Shown here piece after piece: positions 51,953-61,130 of a stretch of 64,000 nt of DNA. The notes beneath the pieces were generated by a model that made no database searches, was not told where the DNA came from, and was given only the letters and a program-made list of their open reading frames with translations. Position 1 is the stretch's first letter. Every line of letters begins with the position of its first letter. A program made the position numbers and the translations under genes. Source of the stretch: Sphingobacterium sp. ML3W (lineage in GTDB: Bacteria > Bacteroidota > Bacteroidia > Sphingobacteriales > Sphingobacteriaceae); contig NZ_CP107036.1 in assembly GCF_029542085.1 (NCBI RefSeq), forward strand, positions 4,526,001 to 4,590,000, given 5' to 3'.

Positions 51953-52462
51953 TTATACAGCACCTTCAAAAAGTATTATTTTACGTTGTACATCCAAATT
52001 TTTGAAATGGATCTTAATGTTTTTCCCTAATTTTTTTTCAACCTTGTCCGCTAACTGCAATAAATATGCCTGTTTTATATTCTCACCCAAAATTAACACA
52101 TCTATTCTCCCTGAGTCTAGCCCTTCGGCATAGTCTCCGATTAAGCTAACTTCCTGAATATCTCCTGCCTTTTGTAGGATCTGCTCCACAATTTCATCGA
52201 TACCCAAATAGGTATGAATTAATTTCTGAAGAGGCTTAAATAAAGAATGATTCGTATTGGCTCGGTATAATATTTTATTCTTTGCTGTACTCTTTTCCAA
52301 ATACCCCGCTTCTGACAGCTGGTTAAGTTCCTTTCGTATCGCATTGGTCGATTCCTGAAACTCGTCTGCCAATCCCCTTAGGTGCCCCTGATTACCAGCA
52401 GAAACAAAAAACTTAATCAATAATTTGAGCCGGGTCTTAGAAGTAATCAATGAATCCAACAT
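51953..52462 (-). CDS. Winged-helix regulator with a degenerate nucleotidyltransferase domain
   Basis: A 169-residue protein started at the ATG at 52462. The N-terminal winged helix (LIKFFVSAGNQGHLRGLADE, STNAIRKELNQLSEAGYLEK) is MarR/ArsR-like. The second half has the nucleotidyltransferase-like pattern VSLIGDYAEGLDSGRIDVLI, in which the usual Asp-x-Asp pair is reduced to one Asp. This type of regulator is often found at the head of capsule loci in Bacteroidota. It precedes wecB in the same direction and has a good promoter just upstream, so it could control the entire downstream array. Confidence 0.82.
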   Translation of the reverse strand: MLDSLITSKTRLKLLIKFFVSAGNQGHLRGLADEFQESTNAIRKELNQLSEAGYLEKSTAKNKILYRANTNHSLFKPLQKLIHTYLGIDEIVEQILQKAGDIQEVSLIGDYAEGLDSGRIDVLILGENIKQAYLLQLADKVEKKLGKNIKIHFKNLDVQRKIILFEGAV

Positions 52463-52485
52463 CGGTTTAGTATTAATGAGTAACA

Positions 52486-52515
52486 AAAGTACTCAATACA
52501 AATAAATTGTGCAAA
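52486..52515 (-). promoter_or_regulatory. Promoter of the regulator and probably of the polysaccharide array
   Basis: On the minus strand TTTG (52515-52512), an 18-bp spacer and TACTTTTG (52493-52486) fit the Bacteroidota consensus closely. The start would be at about 52478, some 16 bp before the ATG at 52462. Confidence 0.6.
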
Positions 52516-52695
52516 TGAATAAATTGTTAAATAATAATGTTAAATCAATTATCACTGTACATTCTTTTTATTCACCTGAATAACAGCGCTTAGATACTGG
52601 AATTCACGTGGAACATCAAACCAAAAAACATATAAAATTGGTTTCTTGTAACGGAGCGCCCATAAAAAATGGAAAACAAGAGTTAGTTTGTTAAG

Positions 52696-53169
52696 TTATA
52701 TTTCAGCTTTCTGATACAGATCCGAAATGGGTAAAATTGCAGTAAAGGATTCAGGTCGACTTTCTTCAAAATTCAGCACACCGGAAATACTAACACGTCC
52801 CCCAGTTAAGTCTCCAATCTTGGTACTGCGCCTATTGACCTTAAAGCGAACGGAAACATCAGACTTTGTATTGTCTTTCCGTTCAAAGGGAATAACTAAA
52901 ATTTGCTCCAGGTTAACATCCAGGGCAGCATTGAGGGGCTTTACTTTTCGAATAACAATATTCTTCAACCGCTCGTTACTTCGCTCTGCCTGGAACACAA
53001 ATACACCACTTCTGGCATTTCTATCTCCACTATATTGTCCCGGCCGTTCCTGAAACATGTAGCTGACAGTCATGCCGACGCTGTTGTTAAATCGCTGTTC
53101 TTGCTTTTTCTTCTGCCAGAAAAAAAATCCCCCTAAAAATAAAAAAATAAGTATGGCTATGGTCATCAT
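52696..53169 (-). CDS. Membrane-anchored protein of unknown function
   Basis: A 157-residue product. One N-terminal membrane helix (MMTIAILIFLFLGGFFFWQK) is followed by a KKKQEQ stop-transfer run, so the N-terminus is probably outside and the rest inside. The soluble part has beta-strand-like segments (GVFVFQAERSNERLKNIVIR, DVSVRFKVNRRSTKIGDLTG) and ends FTAILPISDLYQKAEI. I do not recognise the family. It is separate from manC, since a terminator lies between them, and from the regulator gene by 233 bp with no clear signal. Confidence 0.65.
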   Translation of the reverse strand: MMTIAILIFLFLGGFFFWQKKKQEQRFNNSVGMTVSYMFQERPGQYSGDRNARSGVFVFQAERSNERLKNIVIRKVKPLNAALDVNLEQILVIPFERKDNTKSDVSVRFKVNRRSTKIGDLTGGRVSISGVLNFEESRPESFTAILPISDLYQKAEI

Positions 53170-53393
53170 ATCAAATGTTGGTTAAAATTAAATGACTAAA
53201 GTGCCGCACGCATGGGTGCCATAAAACACTAACCAAATATCTGATATTACTATTAATTCAACATTAAATCGAGCAGGGACAAATCAGGGACAATTGCGAA
53301 TGCGCTAACAAACAGCACATATGCACATTAATTTTCTGTTAACAACCTGCTTTGGGGAACAATATTAAATAGTGCTGAAATCTCCCAACAAAA

Positions 53394-53420
53394 GAGCCTG
53401 ATCATTCTATAATCAGGCTC
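53394..53420 (-). terminator. Terminator of the tagD-tagD-manC unit
   Basis: GAGCCTGAT (53394-53402) and ATCAGGCTC (53412-53420) form a perfect 9-bp stem. In the minus-strand RNA it is followed by TTTTGTTGGG. It lies 18 bp beyond the stop of the guanylyltransferase gene. Confidence 0.8.
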
Positions 53421-53437
53421 CATTATTTCTTTTGCAA

Positions 53438-54436
53438 TTAGTCAATCAGTTTGGACTGATGACGCTCTAATGTATTGTATATTTTTTTGACATCCTGCGA
53501 CTTTTCTTTCTGTAGCACAAGAATGGCATCTTTGGTATGAACAAGTATACTATCTCTTAAACCAACAAAGGCAGTATAAACATCCGTACCGATCACCATA
53601 TTACCATTCTCATCAACAGGGTGTCCTGTTTGTTTGAGATAATCATACATTGATTCAAAGGACCCCAGATCTGACCATTGAAAACTTGTAGCAACTACGC
53701 GAATTTTCTTGGATCGTTCCATTACAGCATAATCAATGGAAATGGATGGAATTTCTTTGGACAAAGTTAAGTCAAGCTCCCCATTCTGACGATGCTGCCA
53801 GGCATTAAAAGCCGTTGCATATACTTTGGGTTCGAAATTCTGTAACTCACTTAGGAAAGTATCTGCTCTAAAACAAAACATGCCTGAGTTCCATAGGAAG
53901 TTACCCCGCTCTATAAAATCCTCTGCGGTATCCTGATTCGGCTTCTCCCGGAAAGACAATACCTTATCATCTTTATACTCGATATAACCGTATCCCGTTT
54001 CAGGTCGTGTCGGCTGTATACCAAAGGTCACAATATAACCTTTGTTTGCTTTTTCTATACCAGCTTGAATAGCTTTCGCATAGGCCTCATCCCCAACGAT
54101 AACATGATCCGATGGTGTGACAATAAGAATATCATCAGGTTGAGCTGCAAATGCGGCAAAGGCTATTGCAGCGGCAGTATTGCGTGGTGTTGCTTCAACA
54201 ATATCGATATAGTCCACTTTATTGTTTTCCATCACTTCCCGGCTCAGCCCATGATTATCACGATTGCCTACGACAATGACCTGACCACACAAGGACTGAT
54301 TGCGCTTGATAGTCATTTCAAACAAAGATCCCTCTTTGAATAAAGAGAGATATTGTTTGGGATAGCTCTTCCGTGATAGGGGCCATAGCCGGCTACCAAC
54401 TCCTCCTGTTAATACAACATGGATAATAGTACTCAT
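53438..54436 (-). CDS. Mannose-1-phosphate guanylyltransferase-like protein
   Basis: A 332-residue protein started at the ATG at 54436. HVVLTGGVGSRLWPLSRKSY-PKQYL is the GTP-binding signature of ManC/CpsB. ILIVTPSDHVIVGDEAYAKA, VTFGIQPTRPETGYGYIEYK, SFREKPNQDTAEDF and NFLWNSGMFCFRADTFLSEL are the family motifs. It lacks the C-terminal phosphomannose isomerase domain of bifunctional forms. It would make GDP-mannose (or a related sugar nucleotide). It is the third gene after two tagD-like genes. Confidence 0.9.
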   Translation of the reverse strand: MSTIIHVVLTGGVGSRLWPLSRKSYPKQYLSLFKEGSLFEMTIKRNQSLCGQVIVVGNRDNHGLSREVMENNKVDYIDIVEATPRNTAAAIAFAAFAAQPDDILIVTPSDHVIVGDEAYAKAIQAGIEKANKGYIVTFGIQPTRPETGYGYIEYKDDKVLSFREKPNQDTAEDFIERGNFLWNSGMFCFRADTFLSELQNFEPKVYATAFNAWQHRQNGELDLTLSKEIPSISIDYAVMERSKKIRVVATSFQWSDLGSFESMYDYLKQTGHPVDENGNMVIGTDVYTAFVGLRDSILVHTKDAILVLQKEKSQDVKKIYNTLERHQSKLID

Positions 54437-54442
54437 GATCAA

Positions 54443-54865
54443 TTAATTATTTCCCGCTTCCTTATCGGCTACGACTTTTCGTAAACCCGCGCTTGAAAAA
54501 CGATGTGTACGCTTATTATAATAAATTTCAATATTTTCTTCCACACAGTAAGATCTTCCTGTAAAATCTGTATCACGATACTCCTCGCCGATAATACGTA
54601 TATGAATCGGCAAAGCTTTGATCATATCAATCAAGTCCTGTTCGGTCTCGTAAGGGATTATCTCATCCACATAGCGGCAGCCCTCCAATTGGATATAACG
54701 CTCGACAATTGTTTGGGTGGGCTTTGCTTTCTCCGGAAATACCTCCGAAGGATCTGTATTAAGCCCAACAATCAGATAATCACAATGTCGTTTGGCCTCC
54801 TCCAACATCATAATATGTCCGGCATGCAATAAATCAAATACACCAAAAGTAATTCCGATTTTCAT
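54443..54865 (-). CDS. TagD-like cytidylyltransferase, copy 2
   Basis: A 140-residue nucleotidyltransferase of the HxGH class. KIGITFGVFDLLHAGHIMML carries HAGH, and RYIQLEGCRYVDEIIPYETE and HRFSSAGLRKVV (with the terminal signature loop) follow. This group activates glycerol-3-phosphate or related polyols with CTP. It is a paralogue of the adjacent gene at 54871, with about 60 percent identity by eye. It ends 6 bp before the ManC-like gene. Confidence 0.9.
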   Translation of the reverse strand: MKIGITFGVFDLLHAGHIMMLEEAKRHCDYLIVGLNTDPSEVFPEKAKPTQTIVERYIQLEGCRYVDEIIPYETEQDLIDMIKALPIHIRIIGEEYRDTDFTGRSYCVEENIEIYYNKRTHRFSSAGLRKVVADKEAGNN

Positions 54866-54870
54866 AGCTA

Positions 54871-55314
54871 CTACTTGTTAGAATTAAAAATTTCTTTTTC
54901 GTCTGAATTAGCTTCCGCAACAATCTTACGTAGCCCTGAACTTGAGAAACGGTGGTCACGGCTATTAAAATATAATTCAATACCCGTTTCCCCACAATAC
55001 GCTCTTCCAGTAAAATTCTTTTCTCGATACTCATCACCGACAATACGAACATCAATTTTAAAGGATTTCAGAATGTCTTCAAGATCCTGTTCGGTTGCAT
55101 AAGGTACAATCTGATCGACATATTTACATCCCTTAAGTTGGATATAACGCTCAACAACTGTCTGAACAGGTTTATTTTTTTCTGGCCGATCCAAAGTAGG
55201 GTCGGTCTGCAAGCCGCAAATCAGGAAATCACATTGTCGCTTGGCATCCTCAAGCATTTTGATATGCCCAGCATGCAGCAAATCAAATGCACTAAATGTA
55301 ATACCAATACGCAT
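54871..55314 (-). CDS. TagD-like cytidylyltransferase, copy 1
   Basis: A 147-residue protein when started at the ATG at 55314, which places the family start MRIGITFSAFDLLHAGHIKM correctly; an earlier ATG at 55338 would add eight residues. RYIQLKGCKYVDQIVPYATE and HRFSSSGLRKIVAEAN match its neighbour. Two adjacent paralogues suggest either two substrates or a heteromeric pair. The unit could supply a CDP-activated polyol for a teichoic-acid-like or glycerol-phosphate decoration. Confidence 0.9.
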   Translation of the reverse strand: MRIGITFSAFDLLHAGHIKMLEDAKRQCDFLICGLQTDPTLDRPEKNKPVQTVVERYIQLKGCKYVDQIVPYATEQDLEDILKSFKIDVRIVGDEYREKNFTGRAYCGETGIELYFNSRDHRFSSSGLRKIVAEANSDEKEIFNSNK

Positions 55315-55396
55315 ATTCTTAGCTGGTATATTTACCATAATAACACAAAAATTTAATTAATAAAGATACTTAAAGGTACTCCCTCTATAAATTTAC

Positions 55397-55404
55397 CAAA
55401 TATA
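55397..55404 (-). promoter_or_regulatory. -7 box of the tagD-tagD-manC unit
   Basis: TATATTTG is an exact match to TAnnTTTG and lies about 60 bp before the first start codon. A -33 TTG at the expected distance is not evident. Confidence 0.4.
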
Positions 55405-55464
55405 AAATTATAATGGGAGAACATCGGAAAATAACATTTAGTTCAGCCGCAATTGAGGGAAATA

Positions 55465-55986
55465 TCACACCCAAGAAGGGACATCGGCATGCCTAAGATA
55501 TAGATTGGCGCAGGCCCGCGCATCAGAAAGCGCCTCATGATGGTTAAGTTCAATTCCCAACACCTCACAACAGGCATTCAATCGGGCGGGTTTAAAACCT
55601 TTTTCCTGATAAATCCTGAAGGTACATTCCCATTTTTCCATTAAACCCAGACTGTCGTAAGGCAGATTATAATAATTCATGGTCTTACGCAAAACGCCGC
55701 GGTCAAACAATTCATTATGTGCCACCATTATCCGGTTATTGATGAATGGGAAAATCCGGGGAAACAACTCCTTAAATGTAGGCGCTTGTGCTGTATCTCT
55801 TGGTTTGATACCGTGGACACGTGTCGTCTGCCACATATATTGGTTTTGAGGAGGCTGGATCAGCGAATAGAACTCTTCAACGATGACTCCCTGCTCCACC
55901 ACCACCAGGCCAATGGCACAAGCGGAATTTTGGTTGGCTGTAGCCGTTTCGAAATCTATTGCTGTAAAACTTAATCCTGATTGCAT
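55465..55986 (-). CDS. DEDDh-type 3'-5' exonuclease (DnaQ/epsilon-like)
   Basis: A 173-residue protein. FTAIDFETATANQNSACAIG is the Exo I motif, IMVAHNELFDRGVLRKTMNY is Exo II, and NHHEALSDARACANLYL is Exo III with the catalytic His-x4-Asp. This is a single-domain DnaQ-like nuclease. GTG at 55992 is an alternative start. It is in line with the surrounding glycan genes but shares no pathway with them. It may be a housekeeping gene trapped in the cluster. Confidence 0.9.
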   Translation of the reverse strand: MQSGLSFTAIDFETATANQNSACAIGLVVVEQGVIVEEFYSLIQPPQNQYMWQTTRVHGIKPRDTAQAPTFKELFPRIFPFINNRIMVAHNELFDRGVLRKTMNYYNLPYDSLGLMEKWECTFRIYQEKGFKPARLNACCEVLGIELNHHEALSDARACANLYLRHADVPSWV

Positions 55987-56036
55987 GTTCACTCCTCCTA
56001 AAATTCGAGGTAAAATTAGAGGTTTTTTAGATCATA

Positions 56037-57158
56037 TCAAACCCCCGTTTGCAACAAGCCCTCCTGCTTCTCTTTTTTAGGCATTTCGATAATTTTTGCT
56101 TCTTTGACAACGGCCACTTCTGGAATCCCCTGTGCTCTTCTGCTTCTGCGGGCTCTCACCATCTGTATACGCTGACGGCGGATAGCATGTTCCATTTCGC
56201 CCTTAATATAATAATTATTAAAAATATATTGTTTGACAATGAGATAGAACGCGCTCAATGCGGATAATATCGCTATAGCAAAAGACCATTGTACGGAAGC
56301 ATCAAACCGGACAATATAAATAACCGATGCACCTAGGGCCAATTGCACCAAACCATAAACTGTGGAAACCAATAGGCTGCTGTGACCAACTTCATTGCTT
56401 AACATGTGTAGCAAAAATGTTCGGTGGGGTTCGAAGATATGATAACCTTGATAAACACGACGAGCAACAGACCATCCGATCTCAATCCCATATACTCCAA
56501 GGAAGAGGAGATAAGTAAAATCACCTGTTTTAAGGATTAATTTTCCCAGAGCAAACAATAGCATAAACGAGAGTACTGCAGGCCCTACATCGCCGGCAAA
56601 ACAGGCAGCTTTCTTCCTAAAGTTAAAAAATCCAAAAACGACCACTCCCAATAAGGTATAGATCAAGAAATCTTGCTCGATATAATTTATGGTGGTATTA
56701 ACGTAAAGTAAAAGACCGCCCATGATCAATGTACAAAAGGCTGTCATGCCGTTGATACCATCCATAAAATTGTATGCATTGATGACTCCAATAGTAAATA
56801 CAAAGGCCAAAACAAGATAATACCATGGGTAATTGAATATACCGAACTCATATACCATAAGTAAGACCGAGGCTAGATGAACAGTGAGTCTTGCTGTTGG
56901 ATGTACTCCCCGAATATCGTCTAAAAAAGAAATATAGGTTAGAAGCGTAAGCCCCAAAAAGAACCAGGGGTACTGGAAATCGTTATTTATAAAATATATA
57001 ATTGCAGCGACATAAAAAATAATTCCCGCCCCACGAATGGTAACCTTCGTATGTGAAGAACGCTCGTTGGGTTTATCAATTATATTTAATCGATCTGCAA
57101 TTTTTAAATAAAGAAACTCTAAGGCGAAAAGGAATATAAGAGTAAAGATATAAATCAT
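56037..57158 (-). CDS. WecA/MraY-type polyprenyl-phosphate sugar-1-phosphate transferase
   Basis: A 373-residue polytopic protein with about ten helices. FLDDIRGVHPTARLTVHLAS has the cytoplasmic Asp-Asp motif, VINAYNFMDGINGMTAFCTL has the NxxNxxDGxxG motif, and YHIFEPHRTFLLHML supplies the HRxxHHxL-like motif. It starts glycan synthesis by moving GlcNAc-1-P or a similar sugar to undecaprenyl phosphate. It is the second initiating transferase of the window. It has its own promoter signal and precedes the exonuclease gene. Confidence 0.9.
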   Translation of the reverse strand: MIYIFTLIFLFALEFLYLKIADRLNIIDKPNERSSHTKVTIRGAGIIFYVAAIIYFINNDFQYPWFFLGLTLLTYISFLDDIRGVHPTARLTVHLASVLLMVYEFGIFNYPWYYLVLAFVFTIGVINAYNFMDGINGMTAFCTLIMGGLLLYVNTTINYIEQDFLIYTLLGVVVFGFFNFRKKAACFAGDVGPAVLSFMLLFALGKLILKTGDFTYLLFLGVYGIEIGWSVARRVYQGYHIFEPHRTFLLHMLSNEVGHSSLLVSTVYGLVQLALGASVIYIVRFDASVQWSFAIAILSALSAFYLIVKQYIFNNYYIKGEMEHAIRRQRIQMVRARRSRRAQGIPEVAVVKEAKIIEMPKKEKQEGLLQTGV

Positions 57159-57190
57159 AAAATGTAATTAGTGAGTCAAATAAAGCTGTG

Positions 57191-57223
57191 CAAATATAAT
57201 AATATTAAGTTTTATTTAACAAA
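57191..57223 (-). promoter_or_regulatory. Promoter of the WecA-like gene
   Basis: TTTG (57223-57220), a 21-bp spacer and TATATTTG (57198-57191) on the minus strand. The ATG at 57158 lies about 33 bp further. The 240-bp gap upstream (57159-57398) contains no gene. Confidence 0.45.
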
Positions 57224-57398
57224 CGTTACTAACAACATTTTCGCTACATTAAGAAAATATTTTTTTTACATTGAATTTGCACTGTGCGAAAAGGTGATCC
57301 AAGTAAAAAAAGTCGCTTGGGGGTTCTAAAACATTTCGAAATATGCTAGAAAAGACCTTCAAACCAAACGCAAATATTTTTCCTTCCCAGCGCTTTTC

Positions 57399-58007
57399 CT
57401 AAAGTATATCTGCGGCCAAAACCCACCTATTAGTCTCGAAATCATATTGTTTAACCACTTTTGCAGGTATTCCAACCGCAATACTGTAATCAGGAATACT
57501 CTTGGTCACCACCGACATCGAACCAATAACACAGCCTCGTCCAATTGTAACTCCAGGTAAAATACATACATTCTCCCCAATCCACACATTATCTTTTATG
57601 TGGACGGGTTTGGTAAATAGTAATCGTTCATTGGGTTTGGTTAGTGGACTATCTTGCACCTCACCTGTATACGATCCATGATTCAAATCTGAAATAAAAA
57701 CACGGCTAGCAATTAATACATCATTGCCGATAACAACCTTATCACCTGCCGCTATATGCACATAATCATTAAGCTGAACATTATTGCCAAAAATCAAGCA
57801 TTTTTGCTCGTTTTTTTCAACCGGATGAACTTCAAGGCGGCAGCCGAAACCTGTTGTTAAGTTATTACCAAGATCTATCAACCTTCGATTTCTTACATCG
57901 AATGGCAAACGGATCAGTCTAGCCCCAGGATAGAATAACCTAGTATGTAAGGTACTTATCAATAAACGTATAACTCCTAATAATCCATAACGTTTATACA
58001 TTTCCAT
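57399..58007 (-). CDS. WcaF-like left-handed beta-helix acetyltransferase
   Basis: A 202-residue protein. IDLGNNLTTGFGCRLEVHPV is the start of a hexapeptide coil. KCLIFGNNVQLNDYVHIAAG, KVVIGNDVLIASRVFISDLN with the catalytic His in NHGSYTG, and NVWIGENVCILPGVTIGRGC are typical. The C-terminus IPDYSIAVGIPAKVVKQYD is standard for colanic-acid-type O-acetyltransferases. It likely decorates the repeat unit built by the glycosyltransferases upstream. Confidence 0.88.
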   Translation of the reverse strand: MEMYKRYGLLGVIRLLISTLHTRLFYPGARLIRLPFDVRNRRLIDLGNNLTTGFGCRLEVHPVEKNEQKCLIFGNNVQLNDYVHIAAGDKVVIGNDVLIASRVFISDLNHGSYTGEVQDSPLTKPNERLLFTKPVHIKDNVWIGENVCILPGVTIGRGCVIGSMSVVTKSIPDYSIAVGIPAKVVKQYDFETNRWVLAADIL

Positions 58008-58068
58008 ATGAAATCATTTTATTTTTTAATTCTGCCCTCGCTATTAACTAGGCTATAAAATTTCGGAT

Positions 58069-58869
58069 CTAGCGCAAAAATACAATTAATACCCTTCGAG
58101 CATATTTTAAAAGCGAAAACACATTAAAAAATAAATACTCAGCACTATTGATTATCCCTATCCTTAGTGCCATTCTAATATTTTTAAGTTCTCCTTTTTC
58201 CATTTCCCACAAATTACTTGAAAGCCCTGACTCTCCAAAATCATGTTTACCTCCACCAGTAATCACCAAGCTTTCATTCAAAAGGTAGCTTTTACATTTA
58301 TTTGCTATGCGAATGAAATAATTACCTTCTTCTGCATAGCGTTGAGTTTCGTCAAAATATCCCACCCGATCAACAATCTCACGTTTAAAAATAATTGTCG
58401 GTGTGACAAAGACAAACTTGAAAAGCAATTCTTTAGCTGATATCTGATTGATTACATCTAATTTTCGGAGGGCCAACTGTTGAATATATTCTCCATTCCT
58501 GGTTGTACCCAGAAAATCTATGGTCGGATCTGCCTCCAGTATTTGTAATTGTCGTTCTAATTTGTTTGGCAGCCAGGTATCATCCGAGTCCAGTAAGCAA
58601 ATCCAATCACCTGTACAGCGCTTCATACCTTCGTTACGGGCTACGGACACACCTGCATTCTTTTGGTTCACTAATCTGATATTATCTCTTTGCTGATCTT
58701 TGATATAATTTTCAACTAAGATTTGTGAATCGTCAGTCGATCCATCGTTAATAATGATAATCTCTATGTGCTCTTGCCAGGTCTGCGCATACACAGAATT
58801 AACGGTTTGCAAAATTGATTTTGCTGCGTTATACATAGGTATTACAACCGATACTTTGATTTGATTCAT
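58069..58869 (-). CDS. Family 2 glycosyltransferase
   Basis: A 266-residue GT-A protein. KVSVVIPMYNAAKSILQTVN, EIIIINDGSTDDSQILVENY and NAGVSVARNEGMKRC-type segments lead to WICLLDSDDTWLPNKLERQL with the metal-binding DxD (DSDD). A short C-terminal region follows. It transfers one sugar to a lipid-linked intermediate in the cytoplasm. The donor is unknown. Confidence 0.9.
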   Translation of the reverse strand: MNQIKVSVVIPMYNAAKSILQTVNSVYAQTWQEHIEIIIINDGSTDDSQILVENYIKDQQRDNIRLVNQKNAGVSVARNEGMKRCTGDWICLLDSDDTWLPNKLERQLQILEADPTIDFLGTTRNGEYIQQLALRKLDVINQISAKELLFKFVFVTPTIIFKREIVDRVGYFDETQRYAEEGNYFIRIANKCKSYLLNESLVITGGGKHDFGESGLSSNLWEMEKGELKNIRMALRIGIINSAEYLFFNVFSLLKYARRVLIVFLR

Positions 58870-58885
58870 GTAAAATAATTATCTG

Positions 58886-59983
58886 CTATCCGATCTCCGT
58901 TGGTAGATCTTTATTAAAAATTGATTTATACGGTACATACAATTCCTCATAAAAAGAAACGTTACTCTTTAACCGCATTAAATAAAACAGAAATACCACT
59001 AACAATACTAAATTTCGATTTGACCTAAACTCAAAACGCATAATGAAGAATGGAATAAGCAAAAACTGAAAATATTCGTAATACTGCGCCATACGGGCAA
59101 CAGCAACAGAAACTGGCGTAATAATAACAAATATACACATGCCTGCGAAGTAGAGATTAAATAAGCCTCTAAATGTTACATTCTCTTTATACAGATCATA
59201 AAAAAATCCTATTATTAACAGCAATAACAAAATGCGATAGCTCGAACCAACCAACATAATTTGAAAAGCCGAACGGGTAGGCTCCGCAGCATAATCGCCG
59301 CCTTCTTCTGCATAGGTTAACGCCTTTTCAGAAATAATACCAAAATTAATCTGCCCAAGAAATTTCAGTCCGATCTCGAAAATTACAGAGAGAAAAAAAG
59401 ATAATAACATTCCCATTAATATCTGTTTTCGGGAAAACGTCTTATTGTATAAAAAATAAGCAGGTATAAACAAAATAGCAGATCGATGGAACAAAAAAGC
59501 AATAATAACACAAATCAAAAATTTTGGAAAATTCCTCTTTTCTATGAATACAAATGAAAACAAGGTCAATGCCACAGCAACGTTAAAACGGACGAAAAAG
59601 ATAGACCCCATATAGAATCCAAACCAAATCATCAAAGAAACGAAAGGTTGTAGCGAATACTTCCGAAAAATATAAAAGTGCAGAGAATATATAATAAGTG
59701 CCTGTATAACAAGGACAATTGTATAATTATTACTAACAGCTGCGACAAAATAATTGAGATAATAGAACCCTGGTTCGAAAGCCAAGAGATAAAAAACGTT
59801 ATCCACGTTTTCAAATAATCCGATATAGGCTCCCCAGTCTGTTCCCCGTTCCCATCGTAAACTTGCCAAACAAAATAATAACAGAAAAGGAAATATTAAC
59901 ACCTTACTTAAAAGATATTTCCCGCGATTAATTTCGAAGAAAGCAAGTACTGCGAATAATATATAGATTAAATATAGATACAT
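58886..59983 (-). CDS. EpsG-type polysaccharide polymerase
   Basis: A 365-residue protein with about ten transmembrane helices. The N-terminal LASLRWERGTDWGAYIGLFE is the RxxxGtDw/Y signature of the EpsG/Wzy family, and AFLFHRSAILFIPAYFLYNK is the second conserved patch with its His. It polymerises repeat units or acts as a related membrane enzyme. With the Wzy at 38.6-39.8 kb, the window has two polymerases. Confidence 0.9.
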   Translation of the reverse strand: MYLYLIYILFAVLAFFEINRGKYLLSKVLIFPFLLLFCLASLRWERGTDWGAYIGLFENVDNVFYLLAFEPGFYYLNYFVAAVSNNYTIVLVIQALIIYSLHFYIFRKYSLQPFVSLMIWFGFYMGSIFFVRFNVAVALTLFSFVFIEKRNFPKFLICVIIAFLFHRSAILFIPAYFLYNKTFSRKQILMGMLLSFFLSVIFEIGLKFLGQINFGIISEKALTYAEEGGDYAAEPTRSAFQIMLVGSSYRILLLLLIIGFFYDLYKENVTFRGLFNLYFAGMCIFVIITPVSVAVARMAQYYEYFQFLLIPFFIMRFEFRSNRNLVLLVVFLFYLMRLKSNVSFYEELYVPYKSIFNKDLPTEIG

Positions 59984-59984
59984 G

Positions 59985-61130
59985 TTAAAGAATCATCTTC
60001 ATCTGCTGAGCGCCAAAAATATATCGTGCTGCCTTTAAATTTACAGAAAATTGCTTTAAATCCACCTCGCCCCGCATCACTTGTTCCACGACCTCATAGA
60101 TTTCTTCTTTGCTATCACAAAGAAATCCAATAGGCCCACAGGCATTGAAGACAGACTCAAAATAATCGTTCCGCAAAGCAACAATAAACTTATCTTGCTG
60201 AATTGCATCAAATATTGCTCCACTAGCAGTGAATTGATAATGTTTATTATCGTAAAAAAACAAGATATAGTCCAACATACTTACCTCTTTATTGAATTCG
60301 TTTCGATCAAGAAAAACATTCGGACCGGAAGCAAACTTTATCCATGGATATTCATCTGTTTCAAAATTATGCCAGCCAATGAGGTGTGCCGAAAATTGCT
60401 CCGGGTATTTTTCTGAGAAATAATGGGTGATCTCACCGAAAATTTTAAATCCCTTCGCTTGCGTCGCAACACCAACCCAACCAAATCGAGTCATTACTCC
60501 ACTTTTATTGACCTTGGGAAGAGATTCATTGAAAATATAAGGGTGATGCATGGTGACAATATTTCCCGTCAAATTCGGATAATACCTAGTGAAATTCTGG
60601 ACAATAGATGGTCCAAGGATAATCAATTTTAGATTTTTAGACAAAGTGCCCCGAAAAAAAGGTTTCAAAAAAGAAGAATACCAATATAGGGGGCTAGTTA
60701 TCTTATATGTTGAAAATAAATAACCCAGCTCGCCGTGGCAAACAACATAGACCTCTGTTTTTAACATTCTTAAAATTATTTTTAAGAAAACAGCAAAGAC
60801 CGGATTAAGCGCTGGGAATACAATACGCGATGACTTAAACTTCAATAAATAAAAGATATTTAGAAAAGTTCCAAAAAGATATCTAAAAAATATAGCGTAA
60901 AATGAATTTCCTTTGGGGAGGTTTTTTGATTTAAACGTTATCCGATTTGAAAGCTCTTGAAATCCCTGATCTTCCTTTAATAACTTTACTATGGCATTTA
61001 TAGCCGATTTGTCTGCTATGTAGAGCAAAGGGGTCGTTGAACTATTTAAAATAACATATAAAAACGAAGTATTAAACATTTCGTGAAACCCACCAATGGA
61101 AAAAGTATCAACAATAACAGTCTTTTTCAT
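59985..61130 (-). CDS. GT-B-like glycosyltransferase, specificity unknown
   Basis: A 381-residue protein. It opens KKTVIVDTFSIGGFHEMFN and contains VYVVCHGELGYLF in the acceptor half and FGWVGVATQAKGFKIFGEI in the donor half. ASGAIFDAIQQDKFIVALRN is the typical donor-domain helix. No well-known family motif is complete. It lies between an EpsG gene and a family 2 glycosyltransferase gene and overlaps the latter at its start by 4 bp. The transferase role is inferred from fold-like patterns and context. Confidence 0.7.
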   Translation of the reverse strand: MKKTVIVDTFSIGGFHEMFNTSFLYVILNSSTTPLLYIADKSAINAIVKLLKEDQGFQELSNRITFKSKNLPKGNSFYAIFFRYLFGTFLNIFYLLKFKSSRIVFPALNPVFAVFLKIILRMLKTEVYVVCHGELGYLFSTYKITSPLYWYSSFLKPFFRGTLSKNLKLIILGPSIVQNFTRYYPNLTGNIVTMHHPYIFNESLPKVNKSGVMTRFGWVGVATQAKGFKIFGEITHYFSEKYPEQFSAHLIGWHNFETDEYPWIKFASGPNVFLDRNEFNKEVSMLDYILFFYDNKHYQFTASGAIFDAIQQDKFIVALRNDYFESVFNACGPIGFLCDSKEEIYEVVEQVMRGEVDLKQFSVNLKAARYIFGAQQMKMIL

